From Nematopogon swammerdamellus (lineage: Eukaryota; Arthropoda; Insecta; Lepidoptera; Adelidae), in the NCBI GenBank assembly GCA_946902875.1, contig OX336342.1:12207523-12271522 (forward strand): DNA of 64,000 nucleotides, given 5' to 3'. The notes under the pieces were generated by a model. It did not search any database. It worked only from the letters and a program-made list of their open reading frames with translations, and was not told where the DNA came from. Positions 23,206 through 34,287 of this stretch are shown here, one piece after another (position 1 is the first letter of the stretch; each line of letters opens with the position of its first letter). The translations under genes and the position numbers were made by a program.

Positions 23206-23821
23206 AATATTAATATCTTTCGTTAGTCTTCTATGATCGTAGATTATAAATTCTTCCAAGGTGACCAAACCACCGAAGCGTCCTATCAATAATTAGGTAC
23301 CATGACTTAGGTCCTAGAAAATGGGTCAGAACCTTCCGAGATCGACTTATGAATGTGAAATAAAATAAACAATGGGGCGTCGTGGTACGATTTTACCGAG
23401 CTCTAATGTGCTTGATTAAAAATTACATTGAAGTGGTCTCGTTAGTTTCAGATGCCTTGCAACATTTCTATCGCCAGTGGGTATTGAAAGGATCAAAAGC
23501 TGTCTACGACGACGGAACAACTCAACTTGGTTTTGATTGGTCCCTCTTATCAAATTCATCATTCATTCCTTATTAGAAAAAAAAAATATGGAGCCTGTCA
23601 TGACAAGGAGTAAGATTGAGCGGAAAAAATATTCCGTGATTGGAGTAGCAGGTAAATTGATAAATGAACAACAGAATAACTATGGAATTTCGTAAGTATG
23701 TTTTTATATTGGTTTTGTCTTCTATTGAGGTACTTAATATTAAAATACTACCAATGAATTAATTCAGTTACTGAATTATTTTATAACAGCTTATAGTATG
23801 CTTAGATTCATAATAGAGGTG

Positions 23822-24260
23822 CAGAGGCGGACTAGCAGCCTTAGCCTCCCTAGGCCGTTTAGTACCAGCCGCCCCAATTCAATGCAGCCGCCCCTTTCAA
23901 GTTTACAGCATACATACAAATGTGAAGTTCTACGAAAATCAGTATTGCGTTCGGTTCAACCTGCCAGAAATATATAATTTCTCGGTTTATTTTACATATA
24001 GCAAAAGTATTTTTTATAAGTTTTGCGGCAATATTGACCTTATCGTCATAGCTAAATTATATTGTCCGCGTAAATAGTGCGTCGTCTCCGCCGCCGCCGC
24101 GCCCACCACTCCCGCACGTCGCACGCACTTGCTCCGGCCGGCACCCTTTCTATTCTGTACCTGCGCTCACCGCTTCCAGCAGCAGGTACAGTTTGGACGC
24201 CCTTAATATCTGGCCGCCCTAGGCCCGGGCCTATTCGGCCTTAAGGAAAGTCCGCCTCTG
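23822..24260. mobile_element. hAT-like MITE with 8-bp target duplication
   Basis: The 439-bp element starts CAGAGGCGGACTAGC and ends with the inverted AAGTCCGCCTCTG. It is flanked on both sides by the identical octamer TAGAGGTG (23814-23821 and 24261-24268). An 8-bp duplication with CAGNGGCGG-type ends is typical of the hAT superfamily. The inner ends contain CCTAGGCC-type palindromes. There is no transposase. A CpG-rich core lies at about 24085-24170. A related copy is at 27615-27949. Confidence 0.92.
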
Positions 24261-24740
24261 TAGAGGTGTACATAATATGTACTACCTACCTACTTACTTT
24301 TATTAAGAGTGAGGTAGATAAAATCACTCCGACTCACGCCAATTTTATAAACGAAACCAAAAACATGTTTTAATATGTTTCACTTTTATTTTATTTTATT
24401 GTTAAAACATTTTCATGGGTAATTAATTACCTCCAAACATTTAAGGAGGAGAAAAAAAATTTGTATAACTATCTATAGACAATTTTACTTTTTAATTTAT
24501 TTTTCAAACCAGTTACACGCCTACCCCAGTGAATAAACAAAACTCGGAAATATAAAGCTTCTGAAAATTGTAGAAGCGTTATGGGAGTATAAGCATCGCG
24601 CGTGAGTCCCGCGACCATTTCAGATACCGCGAGCCGCGAGTGTCTCTTATTTACTTATCTCGGTCCTTTTAGCGCTCTCACTTCCACGAAAGTAACTCAC
24701 TCGGGGAATACTTCTGTGCGCTCAACCTTTAAGACTATGA

Positions 24741-24848
24741 CAGTGGGAGATAATGGGGAGACGATAGAGAGTCGATGAGGACACGGTGGGGAGACGATGC
24801 GGAGACGATGGGGGTGGTAATGGGGGACTGGGGTAATGGGGATTCGAT
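24741..24848 (+). repeat. G-rich minisatellite (GGGGAGACGATG-like units)
   Basis: Degenerate repetition of GGGGAGACGATG and variants (GATAATGGGGAGACGATAG, GGTGGGGAGACGATGCGG, GATGGGGGTGGTAATGGGGG). Several G-runs of three to five bases lie close together, so the plus strand could form G-quadruplexes. Confidence 0.7.
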
Positions 24849-25447
24849 ATAAATCAGTAGCACTACTGGCCTTTTTATTGCAGCGAGACGTGTCTATGCG
24901 GTGTCGTCTTGGGTGACGGAAATATCAAGTGCCGAGTATTCTTTCGAGCTCCAGCTTTGACAGAGAAAGGTAATAAAAAGGACCATTGGGATGAGACATG
25001 AATTATAATTGTTGGCGCGACCACTAGCGATCGCCATACCGACGACCACTAGTCAAAATGGGACAGGACGGTGTGTGCGTGCGTGCAACGCGTTGCTAGC
25101 TGCAGCAGCTCCCCTCTCCGCCACCGCGCCGCTTCCAGCCAGAGTCATTCTGTCAAGCACCGCCAAGGCACGCGCACGCGCCGCCCGCACCACCGCGCTC
25201 TTATATATATTCATTAAAACCCTACTATACAGTCCATAAACATATTTTATTTCAAAGAGTTCGCCTAGGCACCACCAATAATAATTTTTTGTCGAATGTC
25301 GAATGTGTTAGAATTGTTAGCAGTGGAATTTAACGCATGCTACGAGCAGAGATACTTCTTCACGGAGAACTAAAATTTCTAAACATGTTTTATAAGAAGA
25401 ATGTACCGTGTGGGGCCGGTATAAGAATAAAAGAAATTAAAAAAAAG

Positions 25448-25756
25448 CCGGTTAAAAGAATAGCCCCACTGCATCTCTATCCGTGTATGTCGTAAAAGGC
25501 GACTAAGGGATATGACTCCCTTCTTATATTACTAGGTGGTAGGGTTTATCCCGCGCGGGTTGGTACCACCGTACTGAATGAAAGGTCGGTCGAAACGGCT
25601 ATGTAAATAGTTTGTGTTTTCCGTCCAGTTCAGTGTAGCCGGCACGACAGAAGGGAAGCACTGACGTGGCACCAAGTTCACCCGGTGTTATGGGCTGACA
25701 TCAAGGATGTTGTAGGTGATGTAGACAACCGTGTCAGTTTCCATAAAAAAAAAAAA
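25448..25756 (+). mobile_element. SINE copy with alternative head
   Basis: The body and tail match the tRNA/5S SINE (CTAGGTGGTAGGGTTTATCC, GTGTAGCCGGCACGACAGAA, GTGTCAGTTTCCAT, poly(A)). The tRNA/5S head is replaced by AGCCCCACTGCATCTCTATC and GTCGTAAAAGGCGACTAAGG, which also occurs in the repeats at 41390 and 60325. A fusion of the same two blocks occurs at 35431-35570. This points to a chimeric SINE subfamily. Confidence 0.75.
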
Positions 25757-26057
25757 GAAGAGCAAAATATAATTATGTAAAAAAATTTGTATACTTACAC
25801 GTTTTAGGAAACACTAAAAACCAAAAATTATAACAGCCAAGATATAAAATGAAAAACGTGGGGAGCATGCAATCGATAATAGTGCAGAGTGCAGAGAGTA
25901 TCTGTTCATATCATATTTGCAGCTCAATAAAGTTGTTAGTGACTTAAATGAACTACTCGTGCATTAATTTATCTATTGAATGATCCACAATTTTCGTTTT
26001 ATGTCTACATAATTAAGTTTTAGTCTGCTTTAAAAACGTGTTGGTTTAAAAACAACT

Positions 26058-26165
26058 TTTTTTTAAGCTAATGTTTTTAACGGACTTTTGGCATGGTGAC
26101 CTACCTGAGAAAAAGTGAAACTCCACGAAAGTACGAAGGGAAGTTCTTCTCATTTTCCGTTGAAT
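26058..26165 (+). repeat. Diverged repeat pair, copy 1 (partner at 26935-27040)
   Basis: TTTTTTTTAAGCTAATG, GACTTTTGGCATGGTGACCT, CTGAGAAAAAGTGAAAC and CACGAAAGTACGAAGGGAAG align in order with 26935-27040. Divergence is substantial. The origin is unknown. Confidence 0.5.
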
Positions 26166-26384
26166 ACCTATGAAACCCAAGTCTAGACATAAAATTTAGG
26201 TTGGCAAGTACTGGCATAACTGATTTTCCTCAAACCAAGAAACGATTTTAAAGGTATTCTCGATTTGCACTTTCGACCGAATGTGAAATTGTGAAACCAG
26301 AGGTAAGTATGTATATTAAATGTATATGTATTTTTTCATTTATATATGCATATAGTGCGTGACGAAGTAACTCGCCGAAGCACC

Positions 26385-26655
26385 AAAGTAGTTGATATGA
26401 GAGATGGCGGGTGGCTAAGCTCAAGTGGCAGTGGGTTAGGCAAGTCAGCCGAAAATAGTGACCTTCGGAGTAAACGTGTCCTACACTGGTGGGTGTGGAC
26501 ATAAAAACGGAGTGTGGGAAGACCACCTTCCAGATGGGACGACGTCATCAAGTACATCGCCTGAAAGCAGTGGTTCCGTACCGCTGAAGGCCGGGAGGAC
26601 TAAAGGAAAATTGGAGAGGCGTATGTCCAGCAGTGGACACTTAAGCGCTGACTGG
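26385..26655 (+). mobile_element. RTE-like 3' end, second lineage
   Basis: The plus frames give KLKWQWVRQV (compare KLKWQWAGHI at 10.7 kb), then RPPSRWDDVIKYIA, a stop, KQWFRTAEGRED and GEAYVQQW. The last block reads GGAGAGGCGTATGTCCAGCA as DNA. Stops and shifts show decay. The same lineage is at 34917-35075. Confidence 0.82.
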
Positions 26656-26934
26656 CGCTCTTACTCATCGCTAAAGTGATTCATTACGGATTCTTTCAAA
26701 CTATTCATACGATCGATTCAGTGTGACGCAGACAACCACGGGAGACTCGTGTACGAGTACTTACTCGTCCATGAGGCATTCGGTAGCACTCTAAACGATG
26801 ACTGGTGACAGGTGGCGGTGACGGGCGAGGACACTGACGCCCGCGGGACAGACCCTCCGCACTTCGAAGACTCCGCTTTTCACGTGTGTATCAATAAATC
26901 CCTCCACTTTCGATATTTTGTCTACAATTACAAT

Positions 26935-27040
26935 TTTTTTTAAGAAGCTAAGCTTTTTAAGGCACGCTTGAGATGGGGACCTAACTCAGAAAAAGGGAAA
27001 CGTCACGAAAATACGAACGGAAGATGCAACGCTCTCATTG
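26935..27040 (+). repeat. Diverged repeat pair, copy 2
   Basis: Partner of 26058-26165, with GAGATGGGGACCTAACTCAG, AAAAAGGGAAACGTCACGAA and ATACGAACGGAAGATG. It has no coding capacity. Confidence 0.5.
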
Positions 27041-27235
27041 GGTGGGCAGCGCGTATTGTTGCCCTGAGCGCCATCTATGAGAGTCTTTTGAAATCGAATC
27101 ATCGTATTGGTTGTCAGATAGGTGGTGAATACTTGTGAAAGAATAAGTTGAAAGGAATATCGCATATTATTAAATTGTATTTTATATGCAAAGTATAAGA
27201 ATCTTCGCTTGTGACAGGTATCCCACGACATCTTA

Positions 27236-27505
27236 CCTTTTTTTTATTTGCAAACTGACACAATGGTTGGCTACATCACCTACAACTCCCGTGACGCTCA
27301 TAACACCTTGACCTTGGTAAACTAGGGGCCATGTCAGTGGTTCCATTCGGTCGTGCTGGCTACACTGACAGAAAACGCTCGAACTTTTCACATAGCCACT
27401 TCCATCAACATTTCATTCAGTGCGGTTGTACCGCCCCGGGCGGATCAACACCTAGTTGGGCAAGAACGGAAGGCACCTATACTTTTATGCAGAACCCGAA
27501 CAACG
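27236..27505 (-). mobile_element. SINE copy, 5'-truncated (minus)
   Basis: The 3' part of the tRNA/5S SINE is recognisable from the poly(A) end (plus strand TTTTTTTATTTGCAAACTGA) through GTGCTGGCTACACTGACAG and CATTCAGTGCGGTTGTACCG to about the GAACCCGAACAACGG block. The tRNA/5S head is absent. It is more diverged than the copies at 4.9, 28.3 and 42.2 kb. Confidence 0.75.
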
Positions 27506-27614
27506 GGTGCGTTGAAGTTACTCGTAAACATGTTTACTTTCAGCTTGTCATAGACAAAACAGTATTACAGGCACTGTGAGCTCGTGTACAATCCTAGCCA
27601 GAATCACCTTTTAG

Positions 27615-27949
27615 CAGTGCCGGACTTTACTGTTCTTAAGTATAGGCCACATGACTTTCGCCGCCCGCGCAAAATATAAATAACATAGGATAGGAGTTTA
27701 CTAAGTCGCAATGGGGACTTAAAACCTTTACCCAAATGATATTTAGCATTTAATAGATCGAAAACTCTATCCACAAGTGACTTGCTAGAGTATTTCGTCC
27801 ATAAATCGCGCAAGAGCTTGACGGCTTAACTATACCAAAGCGCAAGTGTTACTTTTAATATTCTATATCGCCTTTGGAAATCTGGCGCCCCCTGAAGTTT
27901 GCCGCCCCTAGGCCGCGGCCTATGCGGCCTAACGGGAAATCCAGGACTG
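27615..27949. mobile_element. hAT-like MITE with 8-bp target duplication (same family as 23822)
   Basis: The 335-bp element starts CAGTGCCGGACTTTAC and ends with the inverted AAATCCAGGACTG. It is flanked by the identical octamer CCTTTTAG (27607-27614 and 27950-27957). The right end (GCCGCCCCTAGGCCGCGGCC, TATGCGGCCTAACGGG) aligns with the right end at 24205-24260, so the two are one family. It is non-coding, and the intact duplication indicates a clean transposition event. Confidence 0.92.
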
Positions 27950-28280
27950 CCTTTTAGAACTAATTTGCGCCCACACTGGAGGTCCGTAAGGTCACGGACC
28001 CTCCGCGCCACACTGAAATAAGCCGAGAGATTACGCAGCTGCGTCTCCGCCCCGCGTCGCACCCCTCACGTTTCATACGATCCGGATGTAATTGTTTTGT
28101 CTCGTGCGTGCAATTCCCTGCGGAATTGTACATCCCTCCCGAATCCTGAAAACATTCTCTCGAAATAGTGATCTGGTCATAAATTTAATACACGTACGTA
28201 CTCGTATATTACAAGGTCAGATTACACAAATTTAATGGAATGAATAAAATGTGCTTGTTTTGTGAGTTTCACACTCGGTG

Positions 28281-28653
28281 ATTTTTGTTTTATGGAAACT
28301 GACACGGTTTGCTACATCACCTAAAACATCCGCGATGTCAGCCCATAACACCGGGCGAACTAGGGGCCATGTCAAGATTCCCTTCATTTCGTGTCGGCTA
28401 CACTGAACTGGATGGAAAACACGAACTATTTACATAGCCGTTTCGACCGACGTTTCATTCAGTGCGGTGGTATCAATCCGGGGGGATAAACCCCACCTAG
28501 TAAGGTAAGAAGGAATAGGACCTACTGTTTTACGTAGTATCCGAACCACGGTCAGCCTCCAACGGTCGAGAGTTCACCCATTCAAGTACTGACCGCGCTC
28601 GGGGTTGCTTAACAACAGTCGGCCGACCGCACCACTGAGCTACCGATACTGAC
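28281..28653 (-). mobile_element. Full-length tRNA/5S-headed SINE (copy 2)
   Basis: The minus strand has CAGTATCGGTAGCTCAGTGG, then GTTAAGCAACCCCGAGCGCG, GTCAGTACTTGAATGGGTGA, a B-box-like GTGGTTCGGATACTACG, the shared body, and GTGTCAGTTTCCAT with an A-rich tail. The order is as at 4901-5286. The 5S-like part has a few substitutions in the C-box. Confidence 0.85.
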
Positions 28654-29139
28654 AGATTATGATGTTGGACAGTGTTGCTTCAACTCTTGTTATTATTAAT
28701 TTATTTTGTGGTTTGACAAAATTAATTTGTTCTATAAAGGTTGTTTTTCTACCTTCAGCAATTTTTACAAATTTTAATTGTGTGTGGTAAATTCTGCGGC
28801 CAATGAGTATGAGAATTAGGCCTAAAATACATACATTGAATTTCGTTTACTAACTTTAGCTAAAGCTATTGGCAATTTTGATCCTTGCAGGTGCATCGTA
28901 ACACTCCGCCAACAAAGGACCCTGTCGGATCTCGATCAGCGCAGGTCAACAGGCCGGAATTAATCTAGTCTAATGCAGCAAGAGGCAACCTCGTTTGGGG
29001 CTAAGACAATGCACCAAGCGGGCCTGCAATCACACGGGTGAAATGTTCGTATAGGCATTATACAACTAGGTAGGTATGTGTGAATACGATCTAATGCTTA
29101 CTTAACCTTAAAATAGAAATGTGTAGCCATAGAAATTTC

Positions 29140-29420
29140 CTTTATTGCACACTATGGCAATATGCCAGTCAGTATTAATTACAAACATAATGGGTAGCAA
29201 CAAAAGAAGAAGAATGAACGACACTTGATACAACGAAAGTTAAAAATAAAAGTAAAGAAGCAGACGCCAGGCATAATATACAATACATAAAGTTACAAAA
29301 ATATAATATCTTACATAAACATAGGACATATTAACATATCTGTAATACTAAATAAGAACACATAGAAGTCTGCCTTTGCGCAATCTTCCACTCCTATCTT
29401 TCTTCTCGCGTATTTTGAAC
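29140..29420 (-). mobile_element. Retroelement 3' region (TTTATTGCACAC end)
   Basis: The plus strand has CCTTTATTGCACACTATGGC, then an A-rich middle, then GTCTGCCTTTGCGCAATCTT. The last motif resembles the CGCCTTTGCGCACTCCTGTA block of the tails at 17.8 and 20.9 kb, read in the other orientation. It is likely a decayed LINE 3'UTR. Confidence 0.45.
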
Positions 29421-30133
29421 TTAGCTGTAGTTCAATACAAAGTTGTCACAATATCGTCATATCTGTAGTGGAATTAAGTATGAATCTCTCCTCACTACAT
29501 GTTTAGCGTTTTATGCTTTTTGTCGTACAATACATTAAGAAGAGAACACAATACATAATGTTAATACAACACGCTACTATTCGAACTGTCAACTATTTCC
29601 ATGATTAATGCCAGATTATGTTTCGAGTATAGCCTACTCGAGCCACCCCTAATCTCATTATAACCCGGTTAATATAAATAATGCCTCCGCCATAAATCTC
29701 ATGTGACTTTGACCTATTATTATTCTCACGATGCATTGGACACAGAAAGCTTCAACAAAAGCCTCGTTAGGTATGTGCTCGTTAGTCGCTTCGACGCGAC
29801 GTCCGGGCCCGTGGCGGCACCGCCACCGCTACTCCTGCACTCGCTAGAACCAAAATATCATCTAGAATTGGTGCTCTTACATTCTTCTAAAGAGTACATG
29901 GGCGACTTATATTCAGCAGAGTATAAGGTTAGAGTATAAGAAAGTAAGGTATACCAATCCTTGTAACAATACATCATCGGTCAATTACTATCACTTACTT
30001 ATACACTTCTAAACCAATCTACCTACAGTTCTAAAGATATAATCATCACCTACGAGTATTAATAATGACATTGTATATAGTTAAAAGTAATTATTTGCAT
30101 TGTATTTATTAGAATAATAATTGCAAGCCTCAC
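29421..30133. other. Non-coding, distal end of intron 1
   Basis: No exon or transposon end was recognised. A GC-richer patch at 29790-29850 is part of an unremarkable open frame. The sequence leads into the exon 1 donor at 30133. Confidence 0.4.
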
Positions 30134-30211
30134 CTCCATGTCCTGCACGAGGGCGGGCTGCTGGAAGTCGTGTTCCGCGTAGAACTTCTGTCGCTCCAGT
30201 GTCAAATTCAT
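30134..30211 (-). CDS. Natalisin/tachykinin-type receptor, candidate first coding exon
   Basis: 78 nt, 26 codons: MNLTLERQKFYAEHDF then QQPALVQDME. It starts at ATG 30211 in an AAAATG context and ends at the strong donor GAG/GTGAGG. It is phase 0, exactly what the exon at 16792 requires, so the protein would run ...QDME-VVYTWEMDL.... N-L-T adds a potential N-glycosylation site, fitting an extracellular N-terminus. It is GC-richer than its surroundings. The link to the receptor rests on strand, phase and the absence of any competing gene, not on recognised homology; it could belong to another gene nested between. If wrong, the receptor would start at Met 7 of the 16.8 kb exon. Confidence 0.55.
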
Positions 30212-30660
30212 TTTCACTATCACTATCACTGGTTCATCTATATTACATCACTTCTTTCTTACTATCCAATATTAATAATTATTATACCACGTAGTATAAA
30301 ATGTTTCACTTAATTATACACTCTTTTGAAGAATTGCACAGTTCTTAAAGAAATTATCACCTTTGAGCGTGTAATGATGGCATTGTTTTTAAAACTACAA
30401 GTATATTAAGTATCTAGATCTTGGTGAATAATTAGAACTGAGCAATATAAAGTAGTAAAAACCTTGTCTAAAATATGTGTAAACAGAAAGCCTACAACAC
30501 ATTATTTCAATTCGAATACTTCTAGACTTTCCTTTTTTATTCGATCGTATTACGATTGAATTGATTGTTTCGCGTCGGAAAACACTTTTCATTCACGCGT
30601 TAATACAATACAATTTGATTACAACTTTAGCTGGAAGTGCGAAGAATACATTTTCAATTT

Positions 30661-30668
30661 CTCACTGA
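30661..30668 (-). promoter_or_regulatory. Candidate initiator upstream of receptor exon 1
   Basis: On the minus strand the sequence is GCGACTCAGTGAGAAATTG, containing an insect initiator-like TCAGT within a short CpG-bearing patch (30661-30700). It is about 450 bp before the ATG at 30211, and no acceptor-like pyrimidine tract intervenes next to the ATG. No TATA box was seen. Confidence 0.25.
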
Positions 30669-30700
30669 GTCGCGTCGAGTCGCCTTTGTCGCCTGAAACC

Positions 30701-31430
30701 AAGAAATAATTTACCATTACACACACTTCGTGGTACATACTCCCTCGTGCCATCTTTACAGTGTCTTCCGAAAACGGATTGGGCAAGCTAGGTGGAGTCG
30801 GCCTCTTAAAGAGTGTGAGAGGTCAGGAGTTCAAAACCACCAACGCACATTTATACCCGCTCTGATGATCATAAAATGTAAACCAGTAACGTTCTGTGTG
30901 CCGCCCAGAAGTAGAATATCAATGTTTTGAAAACGATAGAGAAAGAAGAATGATTTTTCTCCAAAATTTTTAAATAATGCTGCATTCGTATGAAACATGA
31001 ACAGAATTAATAAAATAAGTTAAACAATTTAAAAAAAATTGTCGGCATACATTTAATAATGAGAGCTTATGAGAATCTTATAATCGGCCAAATCAAAATA
31101 GGTACTCCGCCGCAAACCGCGGGGCTTACGCGGCCCGCGAGCTGTGTTTCGGACAGCTCGGCTCTAGTGAAAATTAATCTGTTTGCCTATTTCATACGAA
31201 GGGGGTCGCGACGACAGTTTACCAATATTCTCAAGGAGTTTCCCTCAAAACAGGGATATGTTCGGGTCTGAAAAGAAAATGAGATCCAACCACACAAAAA
31301 TGAAGTAGGTTGCTTTAATGCATACAGATGTTGGAAAATTCTTAATCAGAAGTGCGGCAGTGGTAGCCTTGTATCAGACATAAGGCGTTTTTCTGATTAA
31401 AAAATTTACCTACATATGGGACGTACTTTT
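30701..31430. other. Non-coding flank
   Basis: No gene supported. The segment at 31085-31210 is CpG-rich (CGCAAACCGCGGGGCTTACG, GGACAGCTCGGCTCTAG) and could be part of the receptor 5' region or an old element. Confidence 0.35.
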
Positions 31431-31570
31431 TAGGGTTCCGTCGCAAAATTCGAAAAATGGGGCCCTTATGGTTTCACTCTGGTGTCTGTCTGTCTGTCTG
31501 TGCGTTTGTCGGTCACACACGCTCCGGATCTACTGAACAGATTTTGTTGAAACTGCACGCCAAAATACGA
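31431..31570. repeat. GGTTCCG element, partial
   Basis: Starts TTTTTAGGGTTCCGTCGCAA, then CTGT repeats (31487-31502) and TTTTGTTGAAACTGCACG. This matches one side of the element at 6218 and 34288 but lacks the CGGCCAAGTGCGAGTCG side. Confidence 0.6.
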
Positions 31571-31574
31571 CCAC

Positions 31575-31638
31575 CTTACATTCAGTGCGGTGGGATCAAC
31601 CCGGACGGGTTAAATCCTACCACCTAGTAAGGTAAGAA
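31575..31638 (-). mobile_element. SINE body fragment
   Basis: CATTCAGTGCGGTGGGATCA, ACCCGGACGGGTTAAATCCT and CCACCTAGTAAGGTAAGAAG on the plus strand match the middle of the tRNA/5S SINE. Both ends are missing. Confidence 0.65.
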
Positions 31639-34287
31639 GCGATTTATATAACTTAATCAAGAAAATTTGAAAGTTTTTCGAGTAGTCCAAGAAGATTAAT
31701 AATATCACCGGCGTGACACGCCGCCGCCGCTCCTTTCATTTATGACCAGTCACTGTTCAAATATTTGTGTGGAAATCAGATGGTATTTTAATCAGTCTAC
31801 AAAGTTACGGAATCGAAAAAAAGGCATTAGATTAGATAATAATAAAATAAGTCAATAGAATACGCATCTGTGCGCAGAATTCTTCAGAATTCTTTTTCTC
31901 AAGACAAATTAAGCAGAGTGCAATAATCAATTAGGACTCGACGAAACGACAACTAGGTAACTTGCGATGTGATGTCGCATCGGCTTTCATAAATTATTCG
32001 TGAGTTCGGCATTTATTGAAAAAAATTATGACGTTCAAGGCTGAAGGTTCGGCGAGAAGTTGAGAAGCTCTTGAGAGTTGTGAGGGTGACGGAAAGATTA
32101 GGAGCGAGCGGGAAGAATACAGACAAGAAATCGCATTAAAAGAATTTTTCATCAAAGTAAGAGTTTGTACCTACTTTCTGGTCTTGACTCTGTGAAGCGA
32201 AGAAAAACTTTTATTTGAAATTTCAAGAGACGGAGAGACCTGACGTAAAATTGAGTTAAAGAATAATTTTATCCTCCACGGGCGCGAGTCGCGTTGTCAC
32301 GCTGCGCTTGCTCCCCGTCCCGTTAAATGAAACTACCATTACAAAGATTTACTCACAGAAGAATTAAGACAAATATCTCGTCCAATATAACCTCCGTAGT
32401 AGGAAGGAAAGGCAATAGGGAAAAGCGCGATACATTGCAATTAAATGCTCTTTTTTCGCACTGGAGGTGCCTATCCTCGTGTGACGTCCAACGAGGGCTA
32501 AGAACAACGATGAAAGATGAACCTCTGTAATACTAGATGTACAAATAACGTAGGAACTAAATATATCTAATCTATCTACCTAATACTCTAACCGCCATGG
32601 CCGAGGTGTTCTACACTACATCTGTACCGCCCGCCGCCGGTAAAGGCGGTATTAGACGGTTCACTTTTACGTTTCATCTTTCATCATTGATGTGCCTTTG
32701 TGATGAAAGTCACTAGCCACCCATTCACTTTCTTAAGCATCGGTCTTTCATCGGTAATCGTTCGCCGGGAATGAACGCCAAGTGAAGCGTGTAAACAGTC
32801 TGTGGCTCTGTAATCAAACTATATAATGATTAAAGAAACTCCAACACGCAAGACCTGTTTCCGCGACATCGTGATAAAATGCTCACTATTGTTCACTTCA
32901 CGTTCACTTTTTCATTTACGTGTAAATAGGAAAAGTCGTTCACTATTCATCACTGTTTATTTAGCATCCTCGGAAGGTTCGCGTATATTATTAATTTGTT
33001 TTTTATTTTTGTTAGTGGTTTTTCATTTAGGTATGTTTCATCAACAGAAAAATTAATATAAAATGTAGAGTTTATTATTATAAAATGATTAATTATTATT
33101 ATTATACGACATAGTACTATTTAAATCTATGTACTGTCAATGAAAAATTACACAATAAAATATTAATACCTGAAACTCAAATTAACTATTGAAATAAATT
33201 ATTGGTTTGTGGCCTTCGCCCTCGAAAAATTCTGCTCGTGGTCGGAGGAGACGAAAGCTTTTCCCCACGAAATAGGGTCGAGGATGGCGGCACTATCTCG
33301 TGACTTCAATCTGGTCACCTTGGTCACCCCTCACGCCTTCCCTACTTCCGACAAAGGATTAACCTGGCAATCCAGAAGGTAACCTAATACCTAGTAATAT
33401 ATTGTCTACGCAGAGCCCAAAAGTAACACCACGTTACTTGCACGCACAGTGCTCGATTATCGAGCTTGCCGGCCAGCTTGCTAGCTCGCCATTTTCATGT
33501 GTATACAAAAATCGAAACCGATGCGAAACCGAATGTTTGGCTGTTTGGCTATTGGCCAATTTAGTCACCAATAAAGTAGAGGCATTAAGTTTATAACCAT
33601 TAATGCGGGAACAAAAGGGAATGATTCATTTATTGCCAGTAAACATAGTAAGGTTCCTCTATCACGCTGTATGCTCTATGGCACCCTCGCCCTCAAAATA
33701 AACACACTAACATGCTAAATGAAGTTATTGCGTTTATGTGGCTACGTAAGTTTAATATCATGTATAATCAAACCAATTTACATTTTAATGAAATGGTTCT
33801 CTTTTCCAGTTGTTAAAAATTTACAGTGAAGGCAATATCTGAAAATCTGCAAATTTACAGCTAAATTATATAACCTTTTCACTTGACTATTTATTCATAT
33901 GATAACATGTAATAATAATGTTGTATTTGCTCACTTTTCTCTTATTTCACATATTATTGTTATGTTTCAAATAAATTCAATTATATTTCAAGTTAATAAG
34001 TATTCTATCGACCGACATACATCAAAGAACATCATTATTTCCGAGACTGAAAATAAACAAATATATTCAATATATCTTTTCATAAATTAAAGAATGCTTC
34101 CTCCTCGTGCTTAATGTTTCCTCTTATTCCTTATCGGGAATAATGTAGAGAACCATTAAACAAAAAACCAATTGCGATTGTAGAAAAGCGGCTATGTATT
34201 TCAATTCGATTGATTTTATTTTCATTCAGTTTTAAAAGAATGTGATGTGAGGGTACTTCATTCGTCATTGTACATTTATATGAAGAA
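31639..34287. other. Long non-coding stretch
   Basis: No gene supported. Imperfect inverted sequences at 32640-32800 (AGACGGTTCACTTTTACG against the complement of AAGTGAAGCGTGTAAACAGT) hint at a decayed MITE. A GC-richer patch at 33230-33340 has no recognisable frame. The rest is AT-rich. Confidence 0.35.

Larger units (their letters stand above)
16793..30133 (-). other. Receptor intron 1 (about 13.3 kb)
   Basis: Defined by donor GAG/GTGAGG at 30133 and acceptor TGGCAG at 16793. It is filled by repeats listed separately: LINE tails at 16919, 17728, 18724, 19055, 20020 and 20786, a palindromic element at 21297, hAT-like MITEs at 23822 and 27615, SINE copies at 25448, 27236 and 28281, and an RTE end at 26385. 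Stretches with nothing recognised are 17300-17720, 18000-18720, 21790-22960, 23210-23810, 24270-25440, 25760-26380, 26660-27230 and 28660-29135. The long intron is conditional on exon 1 being correct. Confidence 0.55.

Noticed and set aside
25009..25239. Ala-rich protein starting at a TTG codon
   Set aside because: It is not an ATG start; the CpG-rich patch gives Ala/Arg/Thr codons by composition alone, with no known motif.
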